The notes beneath the pieces are model-generated. The model did no database searches. It was not told the DNA's origin and saw only the letters and a list, made by a program, of their open reading frames with translations. Positions 25,493 to 34,913 of a DNA stretch of 64,000 nt are shown here, one piece after another (position 1 is the first letter of the stretch; every line of letters begins with the position of its first letter). This DNA comes from Palsa-1248 sp963737835 (GTDB taxonomy: Bacteria; Gemmatimonadota; Gemmatimonadetes; Gemmatimonadales; Gemmatimonadaceae), in the NCBI GenBank assembly GCA_963737835.1, contig CAVTUH010000001.1:248001-312000 (forward strand), read 5' to 3'. The translations under genes and the position numbers were made by a program.

Positions 25493-25978
25493 TCACATCC
25501 CCGGATCGTCGGCTGAAGGCCCGTAGATCGAGGGGACTTTCGCGCCCATCGGCCGCAGATAGCTCGACAGCTGTCCGCGGTGATGGATCGCATCAAAGAG
25601 GAATCCGAACAGCATGTCGCCGAGCGGTGCTTCCCACGCCACCTTGTCGCCCATGAGAAACCGAGCCGGTCGGTCCCAGGTGGCGTCGTCCACCATGGCG
25701 ATCCGCTTCTCCAACTCTGCCGCGTTCTTCTCATACGCAGCCACGGATTCCTGGACGCTCGGTGCTGGCGTCACCTCGAAGTTCACCTCGCCGCGTTCGA
25801 CGAGCTCACAGGCGTCGTGCAGCTCGCTCGCCAGCAGCCATGCGATGTCAGCGGCCGAACTCGATCGTTCGTGCGGGCGATATTCGGCCCGGTCGGCGGG
25901 AACAGCCTTCAGGACCCGGACGAATTTCGGCTTTTCCGCACCAAAGGTCTCCTGATAAAACTCGCGGGAATTCTTCAC
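25493..25978 (-). CDS. DinB-family (DUF664-like) protein
   Basis: The favoured start is GTG at 25976-25978, which has GGAGGAG at ideal spacing and gives 161 residues; other in-frame starts are upstream. The sequence fits the DinB four-helix bundle: SREFYQETFGAEKPKFVRVL, IAWLLASELHDACELV, GDMLFGFLFDAIHHRGQLSS. Histidines at the usual metal positions are seen. DinB members include mycothiol/bacillithiol-dependent S-transferases, but most are uncharacterised metal-binding proteins. The ending SIYGPSADDPGM is typical. Confidence 0.85.
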   Translation of the reverse strand: MKNSREFYQETFGAEKPKFVRVLKAVPADRAEYRPHERSSSAADIAWLLASELHDACELVERGEVNFEVTPAPSVQESVAAYEKNAAELEKRIAMVDDATWDRPARFLMGDKVAWEAPLGDMLFGFLFDAIHHRGQLSSYLRPMGAKVPSIYGPSADDPGM

Positions 25979-26126
25979 AGACTCCTCCACAGCGATGGGG
26001 GAACGTCTCGACGCGCGGGCCCAGGTCGCTCCAATCGTGCAGCACAGCGTGCACTCGAGAGCCATGGATACTGGCAGACCGCAGGACCAACTGTCAAATC
26101 CACCCGAAAAACGTGATCCGGGATCG

Positions 26127-27794
26127 CTATCGCCGAGTGATCGCTTCGGCCCAGGACCGTAACACCTGCGGGCACTCCGGAGGCTCCAGGACTTTGCCGG
26201 TCGCCGGACTCGTCGGCGGAATGCGACGCTCTCGTGACAATTGCTGTGGATCCTCGGAGGCCTCGTACGCGAGCAGCGCAATGAGAGTTGCCGTCCGCGA
26301 GATGTCGGCGAAGCTCAGCTTGTCGTACGTGTCCCGGTTGGTGTGCCAGGTGTAATCGGTGTAATCCCAATCGGCCGACGTGAGGAAAAAGCCTGGGGCG
26401 TTGCGACAGGCAAACGGGTCGCTGTCGGAATCTTCGTCGTGCGCGAGCCCTGGCTCGTCGATCGAGATCGCCGCGGTCAAGTCCGCGGGCACCCGCGCCA
26501 TCCAGCGTGCAAAGGCCGCCGGGGCATCGAGAAACCCGTACGTATCGACCGTGTCGATGTTCCCCGTGCCGTTGTCCTGATTGAACAGCGCCTGCAACCC
26601 CCGCAACACCTCGGGATGGTCGACCGCGAACGCCGATGAGCCGATCTCGCCCTCCTCTTCGCCGCTCCAATGACCGGCCAGAATTGTCCGTTTGGGGTGC
26701 GGGTACGCCGCTTTGAGCAGCCGCATCGCTTCGAGCATGACGATGGTTCCGGTCCCGTTGTCAGTCGCGCCGGACCCGGCGTCCCACGAGTCGAGGTGCG
26801 CAGAGAGCATGACGTACTGGTCGGGGTGCTCGGTTCCCTTCATCTCCGCGAGCGTGTTGTACACGGGCGATTCGTTCGGCGCCACCGTCGACTGGGCGAT
26901 GGCCTGCACTCGCGGATGCTGGTTGTGGCTCGTGAGGCGCGCGAGCAGCGTGTAATCCTCGCAGCTCAGGTCAAACGTGGGTACGTCAGTCGCATACAGA
27001 GACATGATCTTGTCGACGCCCCACCCGTGCGACCATTGATTGCTGAGGAGCCCGGCCACGCCCGCATGAGCGAAGGCGGCCGCCATAGCGCGACGACCGT
27101 GGCCGATCAATGCGACGGACGCCTCCCACTCCGCCTGGACCGAATCGCGGGACTTCAAAACGGCCGCATAGGTAGCGGGCGCGGCCCACGTCTTCCAACT
27201 CGAGTCCGGTCGACAGTTCGGCTGCACCGGCGAGATCAAGATGAACTTCCCTTTCGCAGCAGTGGCGAGCCACCGCGCGAAGCCGGCAGCGTCGTGCACC
27301 TCGCTCGCCGATGGCAGGGTGACGACATCGCCGATCGCTCCGCCCGGGGGAGTGCTCGCACTCCACTCAAGTTGTGTCGCCTCGAGCACGCGCGACCGAG
27401 GTGCGACGAGCGTGACCGAGCTGGGCCCGCGAGTCCAGTCACGCCAGGTGCCGTACTGTTCGTTGCGGGCCGCTATGCCCCAGCCGGCGTAGGTACCGAG
27501 CAGCCACTGATTCGCGGCGCGGTTCGCGGGTGAACCGGTCAGCCGGGGGCCGATCGAATCCATCAACGCCTGAGCGAGTCTCGCAACTTGCGAATGGTGC
27601 AACCCTTCATCGTAGATCCGCTGCACGACCGGGTCGGCCGTGGGGAAGCCGCGTGGGACCGAATCCAACGCGGGCGCGCCCTGAGCGGCGACCGCACGTG
27701 CAGTCAGGGCCACGATCGCGCCGCAGCATGCGGCCCAACCGGTGATGTGTCTCACGTCGCGCCGGCGCAGTGTCCGCGTCACAAATCCAGTCAC
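26127..27794 (-). CDS. Secreted M28-family metallopeptidase
   Basis: This 555-residue protein has an N-terminal signal (GWAACCGAIVALTARAVAAQG) and a C-terminal M28 zinc-peptidase domain. Zinc and catalytic motifs are visible: SAHLDSWD, ATDNGTG, HWSGEEEGEIGSSAF and the later TWHTNRDTYDKLS. A PA-like insert lies before the catalytic core, as in many aminopeptidases and PSMA-type carboxypeptidases. It probably releases amino acids from peptides in the periplasm or outside. The start is uncertain (ATG 27794 or GTG 27755). It is divergent from the MFS gene. Confidence 0.9.
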   Translation of the reverse strand: MTGFVTRTLRRRDVRHITGWAACCGAIVALTARAVAAQGAPALDSVPRGFPTADPVVQRIYDEGLHHSQVARLAQALMDSIGPRLTGSPANRAANQWLLGTYAGWGIAARNEQYGTWRDWTRGPSSVTLVAPRSRVLEATQLEWSASTPPGGAIGDVVTLPSASEVHDAAGFARWLATAAKGKFILISPVQPNCRPDSSWKTWAAPATYAAVLKSRDSVQAEWEASVALIGHGRRAMAAAFAHAGVAGLLSNQWSHGWGVDKIMSLYATDVPTFDLSCEDYTLLARLTSHNQHPRVQAIAQSTVAPNESPVYNTLAEMKGTEHPDQYVMLSAHLDSWDAGSGATDNGTGTIVMLEAMRLLKAAYPHPKRTILAGHWSGEEEGEIGSSAFAVDHPEVLRGLQALFNQDNGTGNIDTVDTYGFLDAPAAFARWMARVPADLTAAISIDEPGLAHDEDSDSDPFACRNAPGFFLTSADWDYTDYTWHTNRDTYDKLSFADISRTATLIALLAYEASEDPQQLSRERRIPPTSPATGKVLEPPECPQVLRSWAEAITRR

Positions 27795-27850
27795 AGACAG
27801 TTAACTCCACAGCATGAGGTGTCGTGGCGCCGTCAGGCGCCGGATACGGT

Positions 27851-27856
27851 TATACT
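27851..27856 (+). promoter_or_regulatory. Putative -10 element of the MFS transporter gene
   Basis: TATACT lies 40 bp before the GTG start at 27896. It follows a GC-rich imperfect dyad (GGCGCCGTCAGGCGCC), with no strong -35. If used, it rules out the longer in-frame start at 27824, which would begin upstream of the transcript. Confidence 0.4.
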
Positions 27857-27895
27857 AGCGGCCGGTATGTTAGAACGGTGTACAACGAGGCTCCA

Positions 27896-29224
27896 GTGGC
27901 GGCAGCGTCTCAAATCGATCCGCTAACTGCGGCGGACGGTGGCGTCGCCCGGCGGGCCCGCTCCCGGGCGGCCGTCCGGTTGCTCCCGTTTCTCTTCGCG
28001 CTCTTCGTCGCCAACTTCCTCGACCGCTCGAGCATAGCCTACGCCGCGCTCGGCATGAAGCCCGACCTCGGGTTCACCGATGATATCATTGGCCTGGCGG
28101 CCGGATGGTTCTTCGGGGGCTATATCACGACGCAAGTCATCGGCGCCATTCTGGTCGAGCGGTGGAGCGCTCGCCGCGTCATCTCGATCATCCTGATTGC
28201 GTGGGGCGCGCTGACCGGCCTAACCGCGTTGGTCAATACGCCAGCCGAGCTGTACGCCGCTCGTTTCGCCCTCGGTGTCGCGGAAGGTGGTTTCTTTACC
28301 GGCGTCGTCGTCTACCTGAGCCAATGGTTCACGAGGGCGGACCGCGCCAAGGCGACCTGCAACTTCTTCGCCGCCGTTCCGCTCTCACTGGCGATTGGAT
28401 CGCCCGTCGCCGGCTGGATCCTCGGGCAAAGCTGGCGCGGGATCCCGGGATGGCGGTGGCTTTTCGTAGTGGAGGGGGTTCCGGCCGTCATCCTTGGCGC
28501 AATCGCGACGCTGTACCTCACGGACAAACCGCGCGACGCTCAGTGGCTCCGCGAGGACGAGCGGCGGTGGATCGAAGAGATGCTGCAGCAGGAGGCGCCG
28601 GCGCCTTCGGGCGATGCCGGCGCCATACGAACCGTGAACCGCGCGCTGCGCAACCCGCTTGTCTTGCTGCTCGGCGGCACCGCGTTCCTGCAATATTTCA
28701 TGGGATACTCAGTCGTATTCTTTCTCCCGAAGATGCTGCAACGACTCTCGAGTCTCCCGGATGTACAGGTCGGGATGCTCGGCGCGTTGCCCTATCTCGC
28801 CGCGTTCGCCACCGTCGTGATCATGGGATGGAGCTCAGATCGGTCTCACGAAAGGCGCTGGCACTGCGCCCTTCCGCAGTTCGCTGCGGCGGCTGCGCTG
28901 GTCGCCCTCGCAACTCAGCCGCGTTCCGTCGCCGGCATGGTGGCACTCCTGGCGGTCGTCTCAGCAACGTCGTTGTGCTTCGTCCCGCTGTTCTGGTCGT
29001 TGTCCACCGAGTTGCTGGGCCCGTCCGGAGCCGCCGCAGTCGGTCTCATCAACACCATCGCAAGCGTGGCGGGCTTTGCGGGGCCGGTCGCGTTCGGATA
29101 TCTGTCGCAGCGAACCGGATCGTACTCCCCTGGGCTCATCCTGATCGCAGCCTTCGCAGTCGCAGCCGGGTTGTCGGTCTTGAGCGTGCCGCGCGCCCGA
29201 CAAGCCGTGCCTCACGGGATCTGA
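27896..29224 (+). CDS. MFS transporter, anion:cation symporter (ACS) type
   Basis: I chose GTG 27896 (GAGG ribosome site 5 bp upstream, downstream of a -10 element), giving 442 residues. Twelve membrane segments are visible, with MFS motif-like loops: LFVANFLDRSSIAYAALGM at TM1, YAARFALGVAEGGFFTGVVV in TM4 and PGWRWLFVVEGVPAVILGAI in TM6. This pattern is typical of the ACS family (hexuronate, phthalate, tartrate, 4-hydroxyphenylacetate carriers). Proton-coupled uptake of an organic anion is likely; the substrate is not predictable. Confidence 0.88.
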   Translation: MAAASQIDPLTAADGGVARRARSRAAVRLLPFLFALFVANFLDRSSIAYAALGMKPDLGFTDDIIGLAAGWFFGGYITTQVIGAILVERWSARRVISIILIAWGALTGLTALVNTPAELYAARFALGVAEGGFFTGVVVYLSQWFTRADRAKATCNFFAAVPLSLAIGSPVAGWILGQSWRGIPGWRWLFVVEGVPAVILGAIATLYLTDKPRDAQWLREDERRWIEEMLQQEAPAPSGDAGAIRTVNRALRNPLVLLLGGTAFLQYFMGYSVVFFLPKMLQRLSSLPDVQVGMLGALPYLAAFATVVIMGWSSDRSHERRWHCALPQFAAAAALVALATQPRSVAGMVALLAVVSATSLCFVPLFWSLSTELLGPSGAAAVGLINTIASVAGFAGPVAFGYLSQRTGSYSPGLILIAAFAVAAGLSVLSVPRARQAVPHGI

Positions 29225-29341
29225 CCGGGTAAGGCACGCACGTGGGACTTGCCAACCCCCCGCGCGGCTTCCACCTTCGACGCCCAGCCAACTTCGTCGT
29301 TCAGCAGTGATAAACGCGGGTCTCGACAGGAGATGTGAGCC

Positions 29342-31150
29342 ATGACTCGTCGCGCGCCTCGGGTGGCCCTGTCCGTCGGTTCGCTCGGCATCATGCTCGC
29401 CGTATTGGTGAGCGCCGGCCGTGCGGGCGCTCAGATGCCAAGCCAGACTGATCCCCGGGTCGGCTTGCCCGGCGGGCACTGGGTCGCTGCGGCCGAGGTC
29501 ATCAGCAACCTCGATGTGGTGTCCCACCGGGACAAACCCGCCGGCTTCTCGGACCCCGGAAACCGGGGCAATCTCAGCTTCTCCAACACAGACATCACGT
29601 TTCGTGACAACTACCTGTTTCAAGGCAACTCGCACGGGATCCTGATCTGGGACATCACCGACCCGAAGAATCCGACACTCCGATCGTCGACGGCGTGCCC
29701 TGGCGGGCAGGGCGACATCTCTGTCTTCGGCAACTTGTTGTTCGTCTCCACCGAAGGGTTGAGCGGCCGAATCGATTGCGGTGCGGGTGGTACCAACGAG
29801 TCCGTGAGTCTGACGCGGATGCGCGGGATTCGGATCTTCGACGTCAGCGATATCGACCATCCCAAGCAGGTCGCGGCGGTGCAAACGTGCCGCGGATCGC
29901 ACACGAACACGGTCGTCCCCGACCCTGTCGACAAGAACGTCGTGTATGTCTACGTGCAGGGCATCTCGCCCGTACGGCCCGCCGCTGAACTCGCCGGGTG
30001 CTCGGCGGCTCGCCCCGAGCAAGACCCCAATACCTCGCTTTTCCGGATCGAAGTGATCCGCGTCCCGCTGAATGCTCCGCAGGATGCACATGTGGTTTCG
30101 ACCCCTCGCCTTTTTGCGGATGCAAAGACCGGCGCGGTCAACGGTCTCGCCAAATCCAATCCTGGCGACACGCTCAGCGGCATCCAGGCGACCGCCGAGA
30201 CCAACCAGTGCCACGATATCACGGTGTATCCAGCCCTGGGGCTCGGCGCCGGTGCCTGCTCCGGCAACGGGATCCTGCTGGACATCCGCAACCCGGCCGA
30301 CCCGAAGCGCATCGCTGAAGTGAGTGACCCAAACTTCGCGTACTGGCACTCGGCCACGTTCACCAACGATGGGAAGAGGATCCTCTTCACGGACGAGTGG
30401 GGCGGCGGGTGGGCCGCCAGGTGTCGGGCCACCGACCCGCCGAAGTGGGGTGCGGACGCGATCTTTACCATCGCACCGGATCGCACGCTGCACCTCGACG
30501 GATACTACAAGCTGCCCGCGCCACAGGGGGCCGAGAAAAACTGCGTCGCCCACAACGGCTCACTCATTCCGATCCCCGGCCGTGACATCCTGGTCCAGGG
30601 CTGGTATCAAGGTGGCATCTCCGTCTTCGATTTCACGGATCCGGCCCATCCACAGGAGATCGCGTACTTCGATCGAGGCCCCCTCGACGCGGGTCGGTTG
30701 CTGCTCGGCGGCTCGTGGGGTGCCTACTGGTACAACGGCTACATTTACAGCTCGGACATCGGCCTCGGTCTGGATGTGTTCGCCCTCAAGCCGAGTCAGT
30801 ATCTCTCGCAGAATGAGATCGACGCGGCGAAACTCGTGCATTTGGAGATGTTCAATCCGACGACTCAACCGAAGCTGACGTGGCCCGCAAACGTCGCGGT
30901 TGCGCAAGCGTACCTCGATCAGCTCGAGCGGGTCAACGGCCTGGCCAGTGACAAGTTGTCAGCCGACCGGGGCGATCTGGACAAAGCCGAACACTTGGAC
31001 GACGCGCAGCGGCGATCCGCGCTGCGCAAGCTGGCGAAGCGCGTGCAGGACGAATCCAAGGGTGCGCCGGACGCCGATCGTGTCCGATCGCTCGCCTCAG
31101 CGATCAGCGAACTCGCGACGCCCGAGGGGGCTCGTCGCGGAGGGATGTAG
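29342..31150 (+). CDS. Secreted LVIVD-repeat beta-propeller-like protein
   Basis: ATG 29342 has GGAGATG upstream. This 602-residue protein has a signal peptide (MLAVLVSAGRAGAQ). LVIVD-type repeats follow: GILIWDITDPKNPTL, GIRIFDVSDIDHPKQVA, GILLDIRNPADPKRIAEV and GISVFDFTDPAHPQEIAYF. Such repeats build a propeller in surface or periplasmic proteins of unknown role. Many His/Asp residues (NQCHDITVYP, YWHSATF, CVAHNGS) might bind metal. A helical C-terminal tail follows residue 500. It is followed after 54 bp by the S9 peptidase gene, so both may be expressed together. Confidence 0.85.
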   Translation: MTRRAPRVALSVGSLGIMLAVLVSAGRAGAQMPSQTDPRVGLPGGHWVAAAEVISNLDVVSHRDKPAGFSDPGNRGNLSFSNTDITFRDNYLFQGNSHGILIWDITDPKNPTLRSSTACPGGQGDISVFGNLLFVSTEGLSGRIDCGAGGTNESVSLTRMRGIRIFDVSDIDHPKQVAAVQTCRGSHTNTVVPDPVDKNVVYVYVQGISPVRPAAELAGCSAARPEQDPNTSLFRIEVIRVPLNAPQDAHVVSTPRLFADAKTGAVNGLAKSNPGDTLSGIQATAETNQCHDITVYPALGLGAGACSGNGILLDIRNPADPKRIAEVSDPNFAYWHSATFTNDGKRILFTDEWGGGWAARCRATDPPKWGADAIFTIAPDRTLHLDGYYKLPAPQGAEKNCVAHNGSLIPIPGRDILVQGWYQGGISVFDFTDPAHPQEIAYFDRGPLDAGRLLLGGSWGAYWYNGYIYSSDIGLGLDVFALKPSQYLSQNEIDAAKLVHLEMFNPTTQPKLTWPANVAVAQAYLDQLERVNGLASDKLSADRGDLDKAEHLDDAQRRSALRKLAKRVQDESKGAPDADRVRSLASAISELATPEGARRGGM

Positions 31151-31204
31151 GATCGAGCGACGAGCGCCTGGCGTCGCGGTCCACACTACACGACGGGAGA
31201 CTCG

Positions 31205-33394
31205 ATGCGCGACCATTGGGCGCGACGGCGCGCCGCGTGGGGGAGTGGCTGCCTGTTGGGCGTGAGTCTCGTCGGCGGGCGGCTGGGCGCACAGTCCGCC
31301 TCCCGCCTCGACTACCCGACGGCCCACCGGGTCGATCAAGTCGACGACTTCTTTGGGACGCGGGTGAGTGATCCGTACCGGTGGATGGAGGATCTCGATT
31401 CGCACGACGTCGCGCAGTGGATTGCGGCCGAAAACGCACTCACGTCCCATTATCTCGCAAGTATCCCGGGTCGCGACGCGCTGAGGGCGCGCCTGACAGC
31501 GCTGTGGAACTATCCACGTGTCTCCGTCCCGTTCTGGGAAGGTGGGCACTGGTTCTACCGCCGGAATTCAGGCCTTCAGCGCCAATCGGTCGTCTACACG
31601 CGCGAGACACTCCACGGGCCTGAGCGCCTGCTGCTCGACCCGAACGTGCTGTCGCCCGACGGCTCGGTCGCGCTCGTCGATTTCTCGCCCGCGCCAGATG
31701 GGAAGCACTATGTGTACGGACAGAGCGAGGGCGGCTCGGACTGGGTCACGTTCTACGTGCGAGACTTTGCGACGGGTCGCAACACGCCGGATACCATCCG
31801 CTGGGTCAAGTTCTCGTCGGCGTCCTGGACGAAGGATGGCAGCGGTTTCTTCTACTCTCGGTATCCAGAGCCGCCCAAGGGCAAGGAGATCGAGACAGCG
31901 CTGACGGATCAAACCGTCTTCTTCCACAGGCTTGGCACGCCGCAAGCGTCAGACGTGAAGATCTACGCACGTCCTGATCACCCAACGTGGTACGTGGACG
32001 GGTTCGTCGACGAGACCGGGCGCTACCTCTTCGTACGGACGAGCTCGGGCACCGACAAGAACGAGCTGTACATTGCGGATCTGGCGGACCCCCAGCACCC
32101 CAACGTCGCGGCGCCAATCACGCCGATCGTGACTGGGCAGGACGCGAACTACGCCGCGCTGGGCGTGGTGCATGGACAGCTCTTTCTCCAAACGGACAAG
32201 AACGCGCCGAACCGCAAGGTCGTCGCCGCACCCATCGCCACACCGACCGCGCAGCATTGGCGGGACATCATTCCGCAAGGCACAACGCCGATCGAGAGCT
32301 CTTCCCTCGTCGCCGGTCGCATCAGCGTCCTGACGCTGGAGGACGTGTCGTCGGTGATGAGACTATACGGTTTGGATGGCCGCGTGGAGCGCACGATTCC
32401 CGTCCCCGGCCTGGGGACGGCCAGTGGAGTCGTCGGCCGGTTCGACCGGCCGGAGCTGCTCTATGCGTTCACCGCGCCGCTGGTCCCGACCGAGGTTTAC
32501 GTCTTCGATGCGGCACGCGGTACGGGCCAGCTGTTCGAGGCATCGCATCTCACTTTCGATCCGAGTCCGTTCGTCACGGAGCGTGTGTTCTTCCACTCCA
32601 AGGACGGCACGCGCGTGCCGATGTTCATCACGCATCGCAAGGACATGCAGCGCGACGGCGCGAATCCAACCATGCTGTATGGGTACGGCGGCTTCAGCAT
32701 CGATATCACGCCGACGTTTTCGCAGCCCGTCATCGCGTGGCTGGAGCACGGTGGCGTGTACGCGACCGCCAACATTCGGGGTGGGAGCGAATACGGGGAG
32801 GCGTGGCATCACGCGGGCATGTTCGAGCGGAAGCAGCACGTGTTCGACGACTTTATCGCGGCCGCCGAGTATCTCATCAAGGAGAAGATCACGTCCCCGG
32901 CCCACCTCGCGATCAATGGCGCCTCGAACGGGGGGCTGCTCGTCGGCGCCGTGATGACGCAGCGGCCGGAGCTGTTCGGCGCTGCGTTGCCACAGGTCGG
33001 CGTCATGGACATGTTGCGCTACCACCGGTTCAGCGCAGGACGGGGCTGGGCCACAGAGTATGGCACTGCCGACGACAGCGCCGCGTTCCGGTACCTCTAT
33101 GCGTACTCACCGCTTCACAACATCCACGGCGGCGTGTGCTATCCGTCGACGTTGCTCACGACGGCTGACCATGACGACCGGGTGGTGCCAAGCCATTCGT
33201 TCAAGTTCGCAGCGACGCTGCAGGCCGCGCAGGCGGACGCTCCGGGCTGCGACCGCCCGACGTTGATTCGCGTCGAGGCCGAGGGGAGCCACGGGTACCG
33301 GCCACTCGACCGGCAGATCGCCGAAGCAGCGGACATCTATGCCTTTGCGGCCGCACACGTCGGCATGTCGCTCGACGGGCGACCCAGCGAGTAG
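31205..33394 (+). CDS. Secreted prolyl oligopeptidase-family (S9A) serine peptidase
   Basis: This 729-residue protein has a putative signal peptide (SGCLLGVSLVGGRLGAQS). An N-terminal seven-bladed propeller begins DYPTAHRVDQVDDFFGTRVS and DPYRWMEDLDS. A C-terminal alpha/beta hydrolase has nucleophile Ser in NGASNGGLLVGA, Asp in TADHDDRVVPSHSFK and His in GSHGYRPLD. It cleaves short peptides after proline or related residues. The His loop differs from the usual GHG-x-GKP form of prolyl oligopeptidase, suggesting altered specificity. Together with the M28 enzyme it points to a peptide-scavenging lifestyle. Confidence 0.93.
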   Translation: MRDHWARRRAAWGSGCLLGVSLVGGRLGAQSASRLDYPTAHRVDQVDDFFGTRVSDPYRWMEDLDSHDVAQWIAAENALTSHYLASIPGRDALRARLTALWNYPRVSVPFWEGGHWFYRRNSGLQRQSVVYTRETLHGPERLLLDPNVLSPDGSVALVDFSPAPDGKHYVYGQSEGGSDWVTFYVRDFATGRNTPDTIRWVKFSSASWTKDGSGFFYSRYPEPPKGKEIETALTDQTVFFHRLGTPQASDVKIYARPDHPTWYVDGFVDETGRYLFVRTSSGTDKNELYIADLADPQHPNVAAPITPIVTGQDANYAALGVVHGQLFLQTDKNAPNRKVVAAPIATPTAQHWRDIIPQGTTPIESSSLVAGRISVLTLEDVSSVMRLYGLDGRVERTIPVPGLGTASGVVGRFDRPELLYAFTAPLVPTEVYVFDAARGTGQLFEASHLTFDPSPFVTERVFFHSKDGTRVPMFITHRKDMQRDGANPTMLYGYGGFSIDITPTFSQPVIAWLEHGGVYATANIRGGSEYGEAWHHAGMFERKQHVFDDFIAAAEYLIKEKITSPAHLAINGASNGGLLVGAVMTQRPELFGAALPQVGVMDMLRYHRFSAGRGWATEYGTADDSAAFRYLYAYSPLHNIHGGVCYPSTLLTTADHDDRVVPSHSFKFAATLQAAQADAPGCDRPTLIRVEAEGSHGYRPLDRQIAEAADIYAFAAAHVGMSLDGRPSE

Positions 33395-33516
33395 AGGGTG
33401 AGAACGTAGACGCCAGCGAGCGACCTCGAGTTGTTGCGGCCATTCCCCGGGCGGTTGGCGCGCGTCCGGTTCTCGCAAGACGTAATACCCGGCGTCGTCC
33501 GTCCCGGTGGGCGGCG

Positions 33517-34476
33517 ATGTGGACGTGTGTCGTCACGGCGACCGCCAGCCCCACGATCAGTGGTGGCCAGATAGCAAACAAAGACTCGGGCGCACATCAC
33601 ACGCATCAGCGTCCGATGTCCACCGCCGACTCGCTGGCCGTTCCCCCGCCGGCCCCCATCTCGGGCTGTACCGCGTTCGACCTCCATATCGGCAGGAACA
33701 GCGCCGTGACGCTGACCCCGGCCGCGGTGGCGGACTGTGGACCTGTTGTGCCGGTGATATCCGGAACGGCCCGCTTCGACCCCGCAAGCCATGCCGTGCA
33801 GCTCACGGTCGCACTACAGAACGGGAGTAAGTTGTGGCTGCACGCTCCTGCGCGACTGGTGGCTCGTCGCGCGAGCCTCATCACCAATGAGCCAGGACCC
33901 GACGATCAGGTAATGGCACAGTGGTCGTACGACACGCTGCTGCGACCGGCGACCGGCCAGTCGGTCATTGCAGCCGACGGGTCCGTGGTGCTGCCATCGG
34001 GTGCGACATCGCTCGCCCGTCCCATCGAGCTTCCGATGCCGGCGACGGTAACGCGTCTCCACGTGACCCTGACCGCATCGGGGACGCACGTCTTCACGGT
34101 GCCGGGACGGCCGCCGGACGCGATCCCCCCGGACGAGATGGAGGCTTCGCGGTCTCCGGACAACATCCTCACGGGCGATCCGCATTTCCCCGGGCGCGTC
34201 GTCCGTGACAAGCTCTGGCTGATCTTTCGCAGTGGGGCGACTGCGGAGGAGCGTGAGGCCGCGATGGAGGCGGTCAATGGCATCGTGGTTGGCGGCATGC
34301 TCCGGAGCACCGGCAACCGCTACCCTCCGCCGAGCGGGCCCCACATGCAGCGCTACTACTACGTGCGAATCCCTGCCTATCCCGACAGTGGCGCCGTGCC
34401 GCTCGAGCGCGCGATCCGGACTCTCGCGCCGTTGCCGCAGGTGCAGGATGTGGAGGCGGATGTGTTACGGCGTTAG
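33517..34476 (+). CDS. Uncharacterised protein with C-terminal I9-like (protease prodomain-like) region
   Basis: The 319-residue frame could start at 33517 or at ATG 33616. The first half is beta-rich and unrecognised. The last ~90 residues (DKLWLIFRSGATAEEREAAM, NGIVVGGM, YYYVRIPAYPDSG, LERAIRTLAPLPQVQDVEAD) resemble the inhibitor_I9/fervidolysin-like prodomain found ahead of subtilases: a ferredoxin-like fold that chaperones or inhibits a protease. No protease domain follows. It may be a stand-alone inhibitor or surface protein. No clear signal peptide is seen with either start. Confidence 0.65.
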   Translation: MWTCVVTATASPTISGGQIANKDSGAHHTHQRPMSTADSLAVPPPAPISGCTAFDLHIGRNSAVTLTPAAVADCGPVVPVISGTARFDPASHAVQLTVALQNGSKLWLHAPARLVARRASLITNEPGPDDQVMAQWSYDTLLRPATGQSVIAADGSVVLPSGATSLARPIELPMPATVTRLHVTLTASGTHVFTVPGRPPDAIPPDEMEASRSPDNILTGDPHFPGRVVRDKLWLIFRSGATAEEREAAMEAVNGIVVGGMLRSTGNRYPPPSGPHMQRYYYVRIPAYPDSGAVPLERAIRTLAPLPQVQDVEADVLRR

Positions 34477-34582
34477 GAAAAAACGCTTAGAGGCTGGACA
34501 TTGGACGTTAGGCCGCCAGGCAGCGCTCGCACCGTGACGATACGAACGGCGGGCGACGCATTGCCTTGTGCGTGACGAACAA

Positions 34583-34672
34583 CGGACGGGGTGAGATTCG
34601 AACTCACGATACCGGGTTCACCGGTATGCCGGTTTTCGAGACCGGTGCCTTCAACCACTCGGCCACCCGTCC
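34583..34672 (-). tRNA. tRNA-Ser (anticodon CGA)
   Basis: Minus strand, 90 nt. Acceptor GGACGGG/CCCGTCC with discriminator G; anticodon loop CTCGAAA gives CGA. A long variable arm (ATACCGGTGAACCCGGTAT) and T-arm GTGAG-TTCGAAT-CTCAC are seen. CCA is not encoded. Unlike the GGA isoacceptor, it has no att duplication nearby. The acceptor and D-arm are nearly identical to those of the GGA gene. Confidence 0.97.
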
Positions 34673-34913
34673 TACTGTCGCAGCATAACAATTTACACCA
34701 TCGCCTGCTCTATCATCTCGAACTGGGCTGGCGCAGGCCAGCGGGAAGTCTCGCACGCGTTGCTGCACTTTGGAACCCCGAGTGGGGCGAGCCGATCCGG
34801 GGTCCCGCCTCGTGATGACGCCAGCTCACCGCAGCCTTCCAGCCAAAATCATTCGTCGCGTCGTTCCGAACGAGCGAGTTGAAGGTGTGCGGGCCAGCGT
34901 GGACGTCGACAAG

